Below, in pieces: positions 26,916 through 35,936 of a stretch of DNA of 64,000 nt. The DNA lies in assembly GCF_007833355.1 (NCBI RefSeq), contig NZ_CP020914.1, positions 19,213 to 83,212 on the forward strand, read 5' to 3'. The DNA comes from Denitratisoma sp. DHT3 (GTDB taxonomy: Bacteria > Pseudomonadota > Gammaproteobacteria > Burkholderiales > Rhodocyclaceae). The position numbers were made by a program, and so were the translations under genes. Numbering within the stretch: position 1 is the stretch's first letter; the number at the start of each line of letters is the position of its first letter. The notes below the pieces were generated by a model. That model saw only the letters and a program-made list of their open reading frames with translations. It ran no database searches and was not told where the DNA came from.

Positions 26916-28520
26916 ATGAGCTATCAGGTATTGGCGCGCAAATGGCGTCCCAAGTCTTTCTCGACGCTGGTGGGCCAGGAGCACGTGGTGCGGGCGTTGA
27001 CCCATGCCCTGGAGCAGCAGCGGCTGCATCACGCCTATCTCTTTACCGGCACCCGCGGCGTCGGCAAGACCACGCTGGCCCGGATCATGGCCAAGGCGCT
27101 GAACTGCGAGGCCGGGATCACGCCCACGCCCTGCGGCACCTGCTCCGCCTGCACGGAAATCGATGGCGGCCGCTTCGTCGATCTGATCGAGGTGGACGCC
27201 GCGACCAATACCCGGGTGGACGAGATGCGGCAGTTGCTGGAGAACGCCACCTACGCGCCGACTCGGGGCCGTTACAAGGTCTATGTGATCGACGAAGTCC
27301 ATATGCTCTCCAACTCCGCCTTCAACGCCATGTTGAAGACCCTGGAAGAGCCGCCCGAACATATCAAGTTCATCCTCGCCACCACCGATCCGCAGAAGAT
27401 TCCGGTGACGGTGCTGTCCCGCTGTCTGCAGTTCAATCTCAAGCAGATGCCCCAGGGGCACATCGTCGAGCATCTGTCCCGCATCCTGGTGGCGGAGGGG
27501 GTGGCTTGCGAGGCGCAGGCATTGCGGCACTTGGCCAAGGCCGCGGCGGGCAGCATGCGCGACGCCCTGTCCCTGCTCGATCAAGCCATCGCCCATGGCG
27601 CCGGCAAGGTGGAGGAGGAGGGGGTGCGGGACATGCTGGGCACGGTGGGGGATGATTATCTCTACGCGCTGCTGGATGCCCTGGTCACGGCGGATGCGGC
27701 GGCATTGGTCGCCGTGGCCGACCGCATGGAGGCGCGCAGCCTGGCCTTCGATTCCGCGTTGCAGGAACTGGCAACCCTGCTGCACCGCATCGCCCTGCTG
27801 CAACTGGCGCCGGAGGCCCTCTCCGATCCGGCCGAACGGAGCCGTTTGCAGGTCTATGCGGACGCGCTTGACCCGGAATTCCTGCAGCTTTGCTATCAGA
27901 TCGTCATCCACGGCCGTGACGATCTGGCGCTGGCGCCGGACGAGTATGCCGGTTTCACGATGACCCTGCTGCGTCTGGCGGCTTTCCGTCCGGAAACGGC
28001 GGCCATGTCGGCGCGCGCGGCGCGGGTCGAGGCGCCAGCGCAGCGGCCGCCGACCGTGGTTCGTGCGGAGCCCGCGGCCGCCGCGCCGATGGCGCAGGTC
28101 CAAGCGCCGGAGCCGGCCGCGGACAGCCGTTCGACCCCCGGGAACGACGACCCCTGGCACCAGCTGGTGGCCCGTCTGCCGCTCGCCGGCATGGTGCGCC
28201 AGCTGGCGCAGCATTGCGAACTGGTGGCGATGGACGAGACCCAGGTCACCCTGCGCCTGGCACCGGTGCATAAGCACCTGCTGGGCAAGATCCAGCAGGA
28301 TAAATTGCAGGCCGAGTTGCAGAACCATTTCGGTCATCCCTTGCGGCTTACGCTGGACCTGGCCGAGACGGAGTCGGTGACACCGGCGCAAAAGGCCCGC
28401 AACGTACAGCGGGAGCGTCAGGAACGGGCCATCGCGGCCATCGAGGGCGACACTTTTGTACGCGAAGTGGTGGACATATTCGATGCCGCCATCGACGAAT
28501 CGACGATCAAACCCATTTGA
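26916..28520 (+). CDS. dnaX: DNA polymerase III subunits gamma and tau
   Basis: A 534-residue clamp-loader ATPase. It begins MSYQVLARKWRPKSF; Walker A is FTGTRGVGKTTLA, a Cys cluster (ITPTPCGTCSAC) is the zinc module, Walker B/DEAH-like is YVIDEVHMLS, and sensor 1 FILATTDPQ. An Ala/Pro-rich linker (about 370-415) leads to the tau C-terminal domain, which binds DnaB and the alpha subunit. I found no A-rich slippery sequence like the E. coli gamma frameshift site. Start 26916 follows homology. It heads dnaX-ybaB-recR. Confidence 0.96.
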   Translation: MSYQVLARKWRPKSFSTLVGQEHVVRALTHALEQQRLHHAYLFTGTRGVGKTTLARIMAKALNCEAGITPTPCGTCSACTEIDGGRFVDLIEVDAATNTRVDEMRQLLENATYAPTRGRYKVYVIDEVHMLSNSAFNAMLKTLEEPPEHIKFILATTDPQKIPVTVLSRCLQFNLKQMPQGHIVEHLSRILVAEGVACEAQALRHLAKAAAGSMRDALSLLDQAIAHGAGKVEEEGVRDMLGTVGDDYLYALLDALVTADAAALVAVADRMEARSLAFDSALQELATLLHRIALLQLAPEALSDPAERSRLQVYADALDPEFLQLCYQIVIHGRDDLALAPDEYAGFTMTLLRLAAFRPETAAMSARAARVEAPAQRPPTVVRAEPAAAAPMAQVQAPEPAADSRSTPGNDDPWHQLVARLPLAGMVRQLAQHCELVAMDETQVTLRLAPVHKHLLGKIQQDKLQAELQNHFGHPLRLTLDLAETESVTPAQKARNVQRERQERAIAAIEGDTFVREVVDIFDAAIDESTIKPI

Positions 28521-28532
28521 GGAGTGGCAGGA

Positions 28533-28862
28533 ATGAAAGGTGGTCTTGGCAATCTGGGCGCGCTGATGAAGCAGGCCCAGCAGATGCAGCAGAACATGGC
28601 GAAGGCCCAGGAGGAACTGGCGGCCATCGAGGTGGAAGGGCAGTCCGGTGCCGGCATGGTCAAGATCGTCATGACCTGCAAGCACGACGTGCGGCGCGTG
28701 GCGATCGACCCCGCCGCCATGGACGACCGGGAGATGCTGGAGGACCTGATCGCGGCCGCGGTCAATGACGCCAACCGGCGCGTGGAGACCACCACCCAGG
28801 AGCGCATGGGGGCTTTCACGGCCGGCCTCAATCTGCCGCCGGGCATGAAGTTGCCCTTCTGA
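28533..28862 (+). CDS. ybaB: YbaB/EbfC nucleoid-associated protein
   Basis: A 109-residue DNA-binding protein: [19 protein letters not shown], then a three-stranded sheet and a helix ([22 protein letters not shown]), ending [12 protein letters not shown], the typical C-terminus. It dimerises and coats DNA. ATG 28533 has GGAGTGGCAGGA upstream; an in-frame GTG three codons earlier is less likely. The stop overlaps the recR ATG (TGATG). Confidence 0.93.
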   Translation: MKGGLGNLGALMKQAQQMQQNMAKAQEELAAIEVEGQSGAGMVKIVMTCKHDVRRVAIDPAAMDDREMLEDLIAAAVNDANRRVETTTQERMGAFTAGLNLPPGMKLPF

Positions 28863-29458
28863 TGGCGCGTCCGTCCTGTCTCGACGGACTGATCGAGGCG
28901 TTGCGCTGCCTGCCGGGAGTGGGGCCCAAGTCGGCCCAGCGCATGGCGTATCACCTGCTTCAGCACGATCCCCGGGGTGGAGAACGCCTGGCGCGGGCCA
29001 TCGACGATGCCCTGAAGAACCTGCGCCACTGCCAGCGCTGCAACAATTTTTCCGAAGCCGAGGTGTGCGAGCGCTGCGCCTCGTCCAAGCGCGACCCTTC
29101 CTTGCTGTGCGTGGTCGAGATGCCCGTGGATCTCAACACCATGGAGCAGACCCACGCCTTCAACGGCCTGTATTACGTGCTGATGGGGCGGCTGTCGCCA
29201 CTGGACGGCATCGGCCCGCGTGAACTGGCCTTCGAGCGGCTGATGGCGCGGGTCGGCGACGGCCTGGTGCGGGAAGTGATCCTGGCCACCAATTTCACCA
29301 ACGAAGGCGAGGCCACCGCGCATTATCTTTCCGAGCTGCTGCGGGCGCGGGGGCTGAAGACCAGTCGCATCGCCCGGGGCGTGCCGGTGGGCGGCGAACT
29401 GGAGTTCACCGATGCCGCCACCGTGGCCCAGGCGCTGGTGGAACGACGGGAGTATTGA
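28862..29458 (+). CDS. recR: Recombination protein RecR
   Basis: A 198-residue RecR. Helix-hairpin-helix segment [17 protein letters not shown], a four-Cys zinc finger ([18 protein letters not shown]) and a Toprim domain from [14 protein letters not shown]. With RecF and RecO it loads RecA on single-stranded gaps. It overlaps ybaB by one base and ends two bases before the next gene. Confidence 0.96.
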   Translation: MARPSCLDGLIEALRCLPGVGPKSAQRMAYHLLQHDPRGGERLARAIDDALKNLRHCQRCNNFSEAEVCERCASSKRDPSLLCVVEMPVDLNTMEQTHAFNGLYYVLMGRLSPLDGIGPRELAFERLMARVGDGLVREVILATNFTNEGEATAHYLSELLRARGLKTSRIARGVPVGGELEFTDAATVAQALVERREY

Positions 29459-29460
29459 GT

Positions 29461-30663
29461 ATGGCAAACGTGGCTGCCAAGCCCATGGCCGGGGTCAAGG
29501 TGATCGAGTTCGGGACCTTGATCGCGGGACCCTTCTGCAGCCGTATCCTGGCCGAGTTCGGCGCCGAGGTGATCAAGATCGAGGCCCCCGGCGAGGGCGA
29601 CCCCCTGCGCAAGTGGCGCAAGATGCATGGCGATACGTCGCTGTGGTGGTTCGTCCAGTCCCGCAACAAGAAATCGGTGACGGTCAATCTCAAGCATCCT
29701 GACGGAATTGCCCTGATCCATCGCCTGGTGCGAGACGCCGACATGGTGGTGGAGAATTTCCGTCCCGGCGTCATGGAAAAGCTGGGCCTGGGCTGGGAGG
29801 CGCTCTCCGCGCTCAATCCGAAGCTGGTGATGGTGCGCCTGTCCGGTTTCGGTCAGACCGGCCCCATGGCGCGACAGCCCGGTTTCGGCGCCATCGGCGA
29901 AGCCATGGGCGGTCTGCGCTACGTGACCGGTTTCCCCGATCGGCCGCCGGTCAAGACCGGGATTTCCATCGGCGACTCCATCGCCGCCCTGTGGGGGGCG
30001 CTCGGCGCCTTGATGGCCCTGCGTCACCGGGAGGTCAACGGCGGCGCCGGGCAGGTGGTGGATGTGGCGCTGTACGAAGCCGTATTCGCGATGATGGAAA
30101 GCCTGGTGCCGGAATTCGACGTCCTCGGTTTCGTCCGTGAACGCACCGGCAACATCATGCCCGGGATCACGCCTTCGAACACCTATACGACCCGGGACGG
30201 CAAGCACGTGGCCATCGGCGCCAACGGCGATGCGATTTTTCGGCGTTTCATGACGGCCATCGGCCGTTCCGACCTGGCCGACGATCCGCTCCTGGCCAAC
30301 AACGCCGGTCGGGACGCACGGTCGGCGGAGATCTACGACGCCATCGGCGACTGGGTGGCGACCCATGACGAGGCGACGGTGCTGGCGATCGCCAGTCAGG
30401 CCGAGACGCCGGCCAGCCGCATTTACTCGGTGGCCGACATGTTCAAGGACCCGCAGTTCCTGGCGCGCGGCATGCTGGAGCGGGTGGCGCTGCCCGGTGG
30501 CGGCGAGTTCCATATCCCTGGCGTAGTGCCTAAGCTGGGCGCGACGCCGGGGAGTACCGAGTGGATCGGACCGGCCTTGGGCGAGCATACCGATGCCGTA
30601 TTGGCCGGTCTGGGCTATGCGCCGGATGAAATTCAATCCTTGCGGACGTCGGGGGCGGTTTGA
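29461..30663 (+). CDS. CaiB/BaiF-type (class III) CoA-transferase
   Basis: A 400-residue family III CoA-transferase: GVKVIEFGTLIAGPFCSRILAEFGAEVIKIE near the N-terminus (split here by normal spacing), ENFRPGVMEKLGLG, RLSGFGQTGP, and GISIGDSIAALWG with the catalytic Asp. It moves CoA between organic acids; the substrate pair is unknown. ATG 29461 is two bases after the recR stop, so it is in the dnaX operon although metabolically unrelated. It could feed acyl-CoA degradation in a steroid or aromatic degrader, but this is speculation. Confidence 0.85.
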   Translation: MANVAAKPMAGVKVIEFGTLIAGPFCSRILAEFGAEVIKIEAPGEGDPLRKWRKMHGDTSLWWFVQSRNKKSVTVNLKHPDGIALIHRLVRDADMVVENFRPGVMEKLGLGWEALSALNPKLVMVRLSGFGQTGPMARQPGFGAIGEAMGGLRYVTGFPDRPPVKTGISIGDSIAALWGALGALMALRHREVNGGAGQVVDVALYEAVFAMMESLVPEFDVLGFVRERTGNIMPGITPSNTYTTRDGKHVAIGANGDAIFRRFMTAIGRSDLADDPLLANNAGRDARSAEIYDAIGDWVATHDEATVLAIASQAETPASRIYSVADMFKDPQFLARGMLERVALPGGGEFHIPGVVPKLGATPGSTEWIGPALGEHTDAVLAGLGYAPDEIQSLRTSGAV

Positions 30664-30693
30664 TCCAGAGGAAAGTCGTGCCTTGGGGAGGGG

Positions 30694-30723
30694 TTTTAAT
30701 CGGCCTCCCGACTCCGCTATAAT
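30694..30723 (+). promoter_or_regulatory. Probable petABC promoter
   Basis: A consensus TATAAT at 30718-30723 with TTTTAA 18 bases upstream (30694-30699), 69 bases before the petA ATG in a 128-base gap. The -35 is weak. Confidence 0.5.
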
Positions 30724-30791
30724 CGGCCGCTTTCCGGGGGCTGCCCGGGCGCGTCTTTTTCATTCTTTATCTTCTGGGGCTCAACAACACC

Positions 30792-31388
30792 ATGAGTTGT
30801 GACGAAAAAGTGGATTGCGGCAAGCGCCGTCTTCTCGTCGCCACCTCCGCTGCGGGCGGAGTGGCCGGCGTGGCGGCGGCCGTGCCGTTCCTGGCCAGCA
30901 TGGCACCTTCCGAGCGCGCCAAGTCAGCAGGGGCTCCGGTCGAAGTCGATATCAGCAAGCTCGAACTGGGCCAGATGATGACCGTCGAATGGCGCGGCAA
31001 GCCGGTCTGGATCATCCATCGGACGCCGGAAATGCTCGAGTCGCTGAAAAAGACCGAGGACAAGGTTTCCGATCCGCAGTCCGAAAAGCCCATGCAGCCC
31101 GAATACTGCAAGAACCAGGCGCGCTCGATCAAGCCGGAGTATCTGGTGGCGGTGGGTATCTGCACCCATCTGGGCTGCTCTCCCACCGACAAGTTCAAGA
31201 CCGGCGCCGAATCGGGCATCGATGCCGATTGGCCGGGCGGCTTCCTCTGCCCCTGCCATGGTTCGACCTTCGACCTGGCCGGGCGCGTATATAAGAACAA
31301 GCCGGCACCGGAGAACCTGGTGATTCCGCCGCACATGTACTTGAGCGATACCAAGCTCCTAATCGGCGAAGACAATAAGGGGGCCTGA
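30792..31388 (+). CDS. petA: Ubiquinol-cytochrome c reductase, Rieske iron-sulfur subunit
   Basis: A 198-residue Rieske protein. An N-terminal Tat-type anchor begins KRRLLVATSAAGG. The cluster loops are CTHLGC (Cys124, His126, with Cys129) and CPCHGS (Cys153, His156, with Cys155). It takes electrons from ubiquinol in the bc1 complex. It starts the petABC operon, petB following after four bases. Confidence 0.96.
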   Translation: MSCDEKVDCGKRRLLVATSAAGGVAGVAAAVPFLASMAPSERAKSAGAPVEVDISKLELGQMMTVEWRGKPVWIIHRTPEMLESLKKTEDKVSDPQSEKPMQPEYCKNQARSIKPEYLVAVGICTHLGCSPTDKFKTGAESGIDADWPGGFLCPCHGSTFDLAGRVYKNKPAPENLVIPPHMYLSDTKLLIGEDNKGA

Positions 31389-31392
31389 GAAC

Positions 31393-32685
31393 ATGAGTTC
31401 GGTGAATGCAAAGCTGAAGGATCTGGTGGGGTGGGTCGATGCCCGCTTCCCGCTGATGTCCCTTTACAAGGACCATCTGTCCGAATATTACGCTCCGAAG
31501 AACTTCAATTTCTGGTACTTCTTCGGCTCCCTGGCGCTGCTGGTGCTGGTGAATCAGATCGTCACCGGCATCTTCCTGACCATGCATTTCAAGCCGGATG
31601 CGGCGCTCAACGCCTCCGGCGTGCCGGTCGCCTTCGCCAGCGTCGAGTACATCATGCGCGACGTACCGCTGGGCTGGCTGATCCGCTATATGCACTCCAC
31701 CGGCGCCTCGGCGTTCTTCGTGGTGGTCTACCTGCACATGTTCCGCGGCCTGCTCTACGGCTCCTATCGCAAACCGCGTGAACTGATCTGGGTCTTCGGC
31801 CTGCTGATCTTCCTGTGCCTGATGGCCGAGGCGTTCTTCGGCTACCTGCTGCCCTGGGGCCAGATGTCCTTCTGGGGCGCCCAGGTGATCGTCAACCTGT
31901 TCTCCGCCATCCCCCTGATCGGGCCGGATCTGTCGGTTTTCATCCGCGGAGACTTCGTGGTGTCGGACGCCACCCTGAACCGGTTCTTCGCCTTCCACGT
32001 GATCGCGATTCCGCTGGTGCTGCTGGGCCTGGTGGTGGCTCACCTGATCGCGCTGCACGAGGTGGGTTCCAACAACCCGGACGGTGTCGAGATCAAGAAG
32101 CACAAGAATGCCGAGGGGATTCCTTTGGACGGCATTCCCTTCCACCCGTACTACACGGTGAAGGACATCGTCGGCGTCGTGGTGTTCCTGATGATCTTCG
32201 CGCTGATCATCTTCTTCATGCCGGAGTTCGGCGGCTACTTCCTGGAGTACAACAACTTCATCCCCGCCGATCCGATGAAGACGCCGCCACACATCGCGCC
32301 GGTGTGGTATTTCACGCCTTTCTATTCGATGCTGCGTGCCGTCACCGTCAACTTCTTCTGGATCGACGCCAAGTTCTGGGGCGTGGTCGCGATGGGCGCC
32401 GGCGTGGTGATCCTGGGCTTCCTGCCCTGGCTGGATCGCAGTCCGGTGAAGTCGATCCGCTACCGCGGGCCGATCTACAAGACCCTGCTGTCGATCTGGG
32501 TGGTGGTCTTCATCGTGCTCGGTTTCCTCGGCACCAAGCCGCCGTCCTATGCCTTCTTCGGCGTGATTCCGGGCGAGCCGATCGCCAAGCTGTTCACGAT
32601 CTACTACTTCCTGTTCTTCTTGACGATGCCCTGGTGGTCGCGAATGGACAAGTGCCAACCCGAACCGGAAAGGGTGACTGGATAA
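31393..32685 (+). CDS. petB: Cytochrome b of the bc1 complex
   Basis: A 430-residue membrane protein with about eight to nine helices. Haem-ligand His pairs lie in helix B (RYMHSTGASAFFVVVYLHMFRG) and helix D (RFFAFHVIAIPLVLLGLVVAHL); the quinol site PEWY-like segment reads PVWYFTPFYSMLRA. It holds two b haems and both quinone sites. The stop overlaps the petC ATG by one base (TAATG). Confidence 0.96.
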   Translation: MSSVNAKLKDLVGWVDARFPLMSLYKDHLSEYYAPKNFNFWYFFGSLALLVLVNQIVTGIFLTMHFKPDAALNASGVPVAFASVEYIMRDVPLGWLIRYMHSTGASAFFVVVYLHMFRGLLYGSYRKPRELIWVFGLLIFLCLMAEAFFGYLLPWGQMSFWGAQVIVNLFSAIPLIGPDLSVFIRGDFVVSDATLNRFFAFHVIAIPLVLLGLVVAHLIALHEVGSNNPDGVEIKKHKNAEGIPLDGIPFHPYYTVKDIVGVVVFLMIFALIIFFMPEFGGYFLEYNNFIPADPMKTPPHIAPVWYFTPFYSMLRAVTVNFFWIDAKFWGVVAMGAGVVILGFLPWLDRSPVKSIRYRGPIYKTLLSIWVVVFIVLGFLGTKPPSYAFFGVIPGEPIAKLFTIYYFLFFLTMPWWSRMDKCQPEPERVTG

Positions 32686-33395
32686 TGAAAAAACTGCTCA
32701 TCACCCTGCTGTTCGCTCCTCTGCTGGCCATGGCCAGCGGTCCCGAACTCCATCTGGACAAGGCGCCGGACAGGGCGGGCGACAATGCCGCCTTGCAGAA
32801 TGGCGCCAAGCTTTTCATCAACTATTGCCTGAACTGCCACTCGGCGTCCTACATGCGCTACAACCGCCTGCAGGATATCGGGCTGAGCGATCAGCAGATC
32901 AAGGACAATCTGCTGTTCACGGCCGACAAGGTCGGTGAATTGATGCGCATCTCCATGCAACGCGAGGATGCCAAGGTCTGGTTCGGCGCCGCGCCTCCCG
33001 ACCTGACGGTGATCGCCCGTGCCCGCGCGTCGGAGTTCGGTTCCGGTGCAGACTGGCTGTACACCTATCTGCGCACTTTCTATCGCGATCCCTCCAGGCC
33101 CACGGGCTGGAACAACGTGGTCTTCGAGAACGTGGGCATGCCCCATGTGCTCTGGGAACTGCAGGGCGAGCAGGTGATGGGTGAGGATCACAAGCTCAAG
33201 CTGGAGAAACCGGGCAAGCTTACGCCGCAGGAATACGACGCCGCGGTCGCCGATCTGGTCGGCTATCTGCAATTCATGGGCGAGCCGGTGGGTGAGTTCA
33301 GGAAGAAACTGGGCGTGATCGTGTTGATCGCCCTGGCCGGACTCTTTGTCTTGACGTACGCGCTGAAACGCGAGTACTGGAAAGACGTTCATTAA
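32685..33395 (+). CDS. petC: Cytochrome c1 of the bc1 complex
   Basis: A 236-residue c-type cytochrome: signal peptide MKKLLITLLFAPLLAMASG, haem site CLNCH, axial Met in NVGMPHVLWELQG, and a C-terminal membrane anchor (VIVLIALAGLFVLTYALKREYW). It passes electrons from the Rieske protein to soluble cytochrome c. sspA begins 99 bases later. Confidence 0.95.
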   Translation: MKKLLITLLFAPLLAMASGPELHLDKAPDRAGDNAALQNGAKLFINYCLNCHSASYMRYNRLQDIGLSDQQIKDNLLFTADKVGELMRISMQREDAKVWFGAAPPDLTVIARARASEFGSGADWLYTYLRTFYRDPSRPTGWNNVVFENVGMPHVLWELQGEQVMGEDHKLKLEKPGKLTPQEYDAAVADLVGYLQFMGEPVGEFRKKLGVIVLIALAGLFVLTYALKREYWKDVH

Positions 33396-33494
33396 CTTAT
33401 CGCTTGATCCAATACTATGGGGCATCGTGAAGCCAGCGCACCACCAGCCCGGAAGGTTGTGCGCGATGCCGATTATTCCTGGGGTACGAGTACC

Positions 33495-34091
33495 ATGATG
33501 AACCTGTACTCGGGCACGACGTGTCCGTTTAGCCATCGTTGCCGCATCGTTCTGTACGAAAAGCAGATGGACTTCCAGGTGATCGATGTCGACCTCTTCA
33601 ACAAACCCGAAGATATCGCCGTCATCAATCCCTACAATCGTGTTCCCGTTCTGGTGGACCGCGATCTGGTGCTCTATGAGGCCAACATCATCAATGAATA
33701 CATTGACGAGCGTTTCCCTCATCCGCAACTGATGCCGCCGGACCCGCAGACCCGGGCCAAGGCGCGGCAACTGCTCTACACCATGGAGCACGAGTTGTTC
33801 AGCCATATCGACGCACTGGAGAAGAACCTCAAGTCGGCCGAGAAGTCCCGCGCGCACGTGCGGGACCGCCTGACCGAACTGGCGCCATTGTTTGCCAAGC
33901 AGAAGCACCTGCTGGGCGAGGAATTCTCGATGCTGGACGTGGCCATCGCGCCGCTGTTGTGGCGCCTGGACCACTACGGCATCGAATTGTCGAAAGCCGC
34001 GGTGCCGCTGATGAAATACGCCGAGCGCATCTTCTCGCGGCAAGGTTTCATCGATGCCCTGACGCCTTCCGAGAAAGTCATGCGCCGATAG
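33495..34091 (+). CDS. sspA: Stringent starvation protein A
   Basis: A 198-residue GST-fold protein without GST activity in known members: MMNLYSGTTCPFSHRCRIVLYEK and NPYNRVPVLVDRDLVLYEANIINEYIDERFPHP, split normally. SspA binds RNA polymerase and remodels stress transcription. Two adjacent ATGs (33495 and 33498) fit; the frame is open upstream but without homology. sspB follows after 52 bases. Confidence 0.92.
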   Translation: MMNLYSGTTCPFSHRCRIVLYEKQMDFQVIDVDLFNKPEDIAVINPYNRVPVLVDRDLVLYEANIINEYIDERFPHPQLMPPDPQTRAKARQLLYTMEHELFSHIDALEKNLKSAEKSRAHVRDRLTELAPLFAKQKHLLGEEFSMLDVAIAPLLWRLDHYGIELSKAAVPLMKYAERIFSRQGFIDALTPSEKVMRR

Positions 34092-34143
34092 GCGCACTTG
34101 GTCGGGGCGGTGCGTCGTCCCGGCCATCGCCTCGCATTTCCCG

Positions 34144-34599
34144 ATGATCTCCACCAAGCCCTACCTGATTCGCGCCATCCAAGAATGGTGCGTCGACCAG
34201 GGGTTTACGCCCTATCTCCAGGTCGTGGTCGACAGCCGTACCCGTGTGCCGCGGGAGTACGTGCGAGACGGTCAGATCGTCCTCAACGTCGGGGTCGATG
34301 CAACCCATCAATTGCTGATGGGCAACGAGGAAATCACCTTTCAGGCCCGTTTCAACGGCACGGCATTTCCCATCATCGTGCCGGTGTCGGCCGTGGCTGC
34401 CATTTATGCCCGGGAAAATGGCCAGGGCATGGCTTTCGAGGTCGCCGGCGAGGCATCCGGGCAGTCGCGGAGTCTCGACGAGGAAAGCCAGCCGAGCGAA
34501 CTCGAACCCGAACCCGGTGCCGGGACCGCGTCGTCGACGGATGCCCCGGCACCGGAGTCGAGTGGCGCGGCGCGACCGAAACTGACACGCATCAAATAA
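34144..34599 (+). CDS. sspB: ClpXP specificity-enhancing factor SspB
   Basis: A 151-residue adaptor. A folded N-terminal ssrA-tag-binding domain (about residues 1-105: KPYLIRAIQEWCVDQGFTPY, VDATHQLLMGNEEITFQARF) is followed by a disordered acidic linker and a C-terminal ClpX-binding peptide, RPKLTRIK. It delivers ssrA-tagged proteins to ClpXP. Pairing with sspA is conserved. Confidence 0.93.
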   Translation: MISTKPYLIRAIQEWCVDQGFTPYLQVVVDSRTRVPREYVRDGQIVLNVGVDATHQLLMGNEEITFQARFNGTAFPIIVPVSAVAAIYARENGQGMAFEVAGEASGQSRSLDEESQPSELEPEPGAGTASSTDAPAPESSGAARPKLTRIK

Positions 34600-34943
34600 T
34601 CCGCGGCGGGCATCACGGGTTGCCGTTGGCATTCCCAAGCGGTGTTGCGGTTTCCCCGAGATTTCATGGCGCCCGGTTGCGAACCGAGGGCGGCGCTGTT
34701 GCTGGCGCCTGGCGCCAGGCTGCCGGCGGATGCGAACAAAACCCGCTGTCGCAGCCTCATATAATGGAAACGAGGGGATTGTGCTGTGCCACTCTGCGCC
34801 CTTTTGCCTGCGATGGCCGATTCCACGTGCTTCTGACGGTACTTTCGATAACTCCGGTCAGGGCTCCCCGTTCTGCCGCCGGTTCGGGGACGCCCGTCTC
34901 CATGAATTAACGTTTCAGCTTGATCTCATCTGGGAAAAGAACC
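34600..34943. other. 344-base non-coding gap before the steroid-type cassette
   Basis: No convincing gene, tRNA or terminator is seen. A short frame (34764-34910, 48 codons) has no coding character. The useful signals are a palindrome and a -10 hexamer (see 34708-34765) and a long leader of roughly 170 bases before the first cassette gene. Confidence 0.6.
34708..34765 (+). promoter_or_regulatory. Candidate operator palindrome and -10 of the ChsH2/ChsH1/Ltp2-like cassette
   Basis: A perfect 12-bp palindrome, CCTGGCGCCAGG (34708-34719), lies about 40 bases upstream of a perfect TATAAT (34760-34765). No good -35 hexamer stands at the right spacing. That would suit an activator-dependent promoter, but no experiment supports it. 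Confidence 0.35.
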
Positions 34944-35906
34944 ATGACTCCTGAAGAACTCAAAGCGTTTGAAGAAAAGATCCACGCCTATGTGGGCCGC
35001 GAAATCGCCCCGCGCAGACAGGGCAAGGACGACGTCAATGCGGCGATGATCCGCCATTGGGTCGAGGTGACCGAAGACCAGAATCCGGTGTATTCCGATG
35101 CGGAATTCGCCGCCAAATCCAGCAAGAAGGGCCTGATCGCCCCGCCCACCATGCTCCAGATCTGGTCCATGGAAGGCTACCCGATGTGCAAGAACCCGGC
35201 GAAGGATTTGCAGCGCGAACTGCATGACGTCTTCGAAGCCCACGGTTTCACCGGCACCCTGGGCACCAACACCAAGACCGAGTTCCACCGCGACCTGCGG
35301 CCGGGCGACCAGGTCTTCTTTCACACCATCATCGACAGCATCTCCGAGCCGAAGAAGACGGCGCGGGGTTTCGGCTACTTCATCGAGACCGCCACCAACT
35401 TCACCGACCAGAACGGCGATTCCATCGGCAAGCAGATATTCCGCGTGCTGAAATTCATCCCGGTCCAGCAGGACGAGGCGGCCGCCGAGGCCGCCAAGGC
35501 CCCGATCAAGGCGCCCACCCGCATCCAGTCGCCGCGTGGCCATGACAACGGCTGGTGGTGGGAAGCCGTGGATCAGGGCAAGGTCCTGATCCAGCGCTGC
35601 AAGAGCTGCGGCACCCTGCGCCATCCGCCCCGTCCCATGTGCGGCGAGTGCCAGTCCCTGGAGTGGGATTCCATCGAATCCTCGCTCGAAGGCGAAGTGT
35701 TCAGCTTCACCGAGATTTCCTATCCCCAGTTCCCCGGCTATCCCTATCCCCTGGTGGCGGGCGTGATCACTCTGAAAGAGGGAACCCGCCTGGTGGCCGG
35801 CATCGTCGGTTGCGATCCCGATGCGGTCCATATCGGCATGAAGGTGAAGGGCAAGGTCGAGAAGGTGGACGACAAGACCCATCTGCCCCAGTTCTATCCC
35901 GCCTGA
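34944..35906 (+). CDS. chsH2: ChsH2-like protein: MaoC-type hotdog fused to DUF35 zinc-ribbon/OB-fold
   Basis: A 320-residue two-domain protein. Residues 10-175 form a MaoC-like hotdog in which the hydratase D-x4-H motif is degenerate (Asp45-QNPV-Tyr50, Tyr replacing His). Residues about 200-320 form a DUF35 module: zinc ribbon Cys219, Cys222, Cys233, Cys236, then an OB-fold. This exact fusion is known in actinobacterial ChsH2, which pairs with catalytic ChsH1 to hydrate the 17-enoyl-CoA of steroid side chains, while its DUF35 part holds Ltp2. Start 34944 chosen by homology. The following two genes complete the set in the same order as in Mycobacterium. Confidence 0.8.
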   Translation: MTPEELKAFEEKIHAYVGREIAPRRQGKDDVNAAMIRHWVEVTEDQNPVYSDAEFAAKSSKKGLIAPPTMLQIWSMEGYPMCKNPAKDLQRELHDVFEAHGFTGTLGTNTKTEFHRDLRPGDQVFFHTIIDSISEPKKTARGFGYFIETATNFTDQNGDSIGKQIFRVLKFIPVQQDEAAAEAAKAPIKAPTRIQSPRGHDNGWWWEAVDQGKVLIQRCKSCGTLRHPPRPMCGECQSLEWDSIESSLEGEVFSFTEISYPQFPGYPYPLVAGVITLKEGTRLVAGIVGCDPDAVHIGMKVKGKVEKVDDKTHLPQFYPA

Positions 35907-35936
35907 TCGGACTCCAAGGAATAGCGAGGTTTCACT

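Noticed and set aside
27990..28140. Possible programmed frameshift in dnaX producing gamma
   Set aside because: No A-rich slippery heptamer with a following hairpin is seen; the linker is GC-rich and frame-continuous.
34764..34910. 48-codon frame in the leader of the cassette
   Set aside because: Starts inside the -10 region, has no ribosome-binding site and no coding character.
34600..34943. KstR-type steroid operator (actinobacterial TnnAACnnGTTnnA motif)
   Set aside because: No match to that motif; the only symmetric element is the GC-rich palindrome at 34708.
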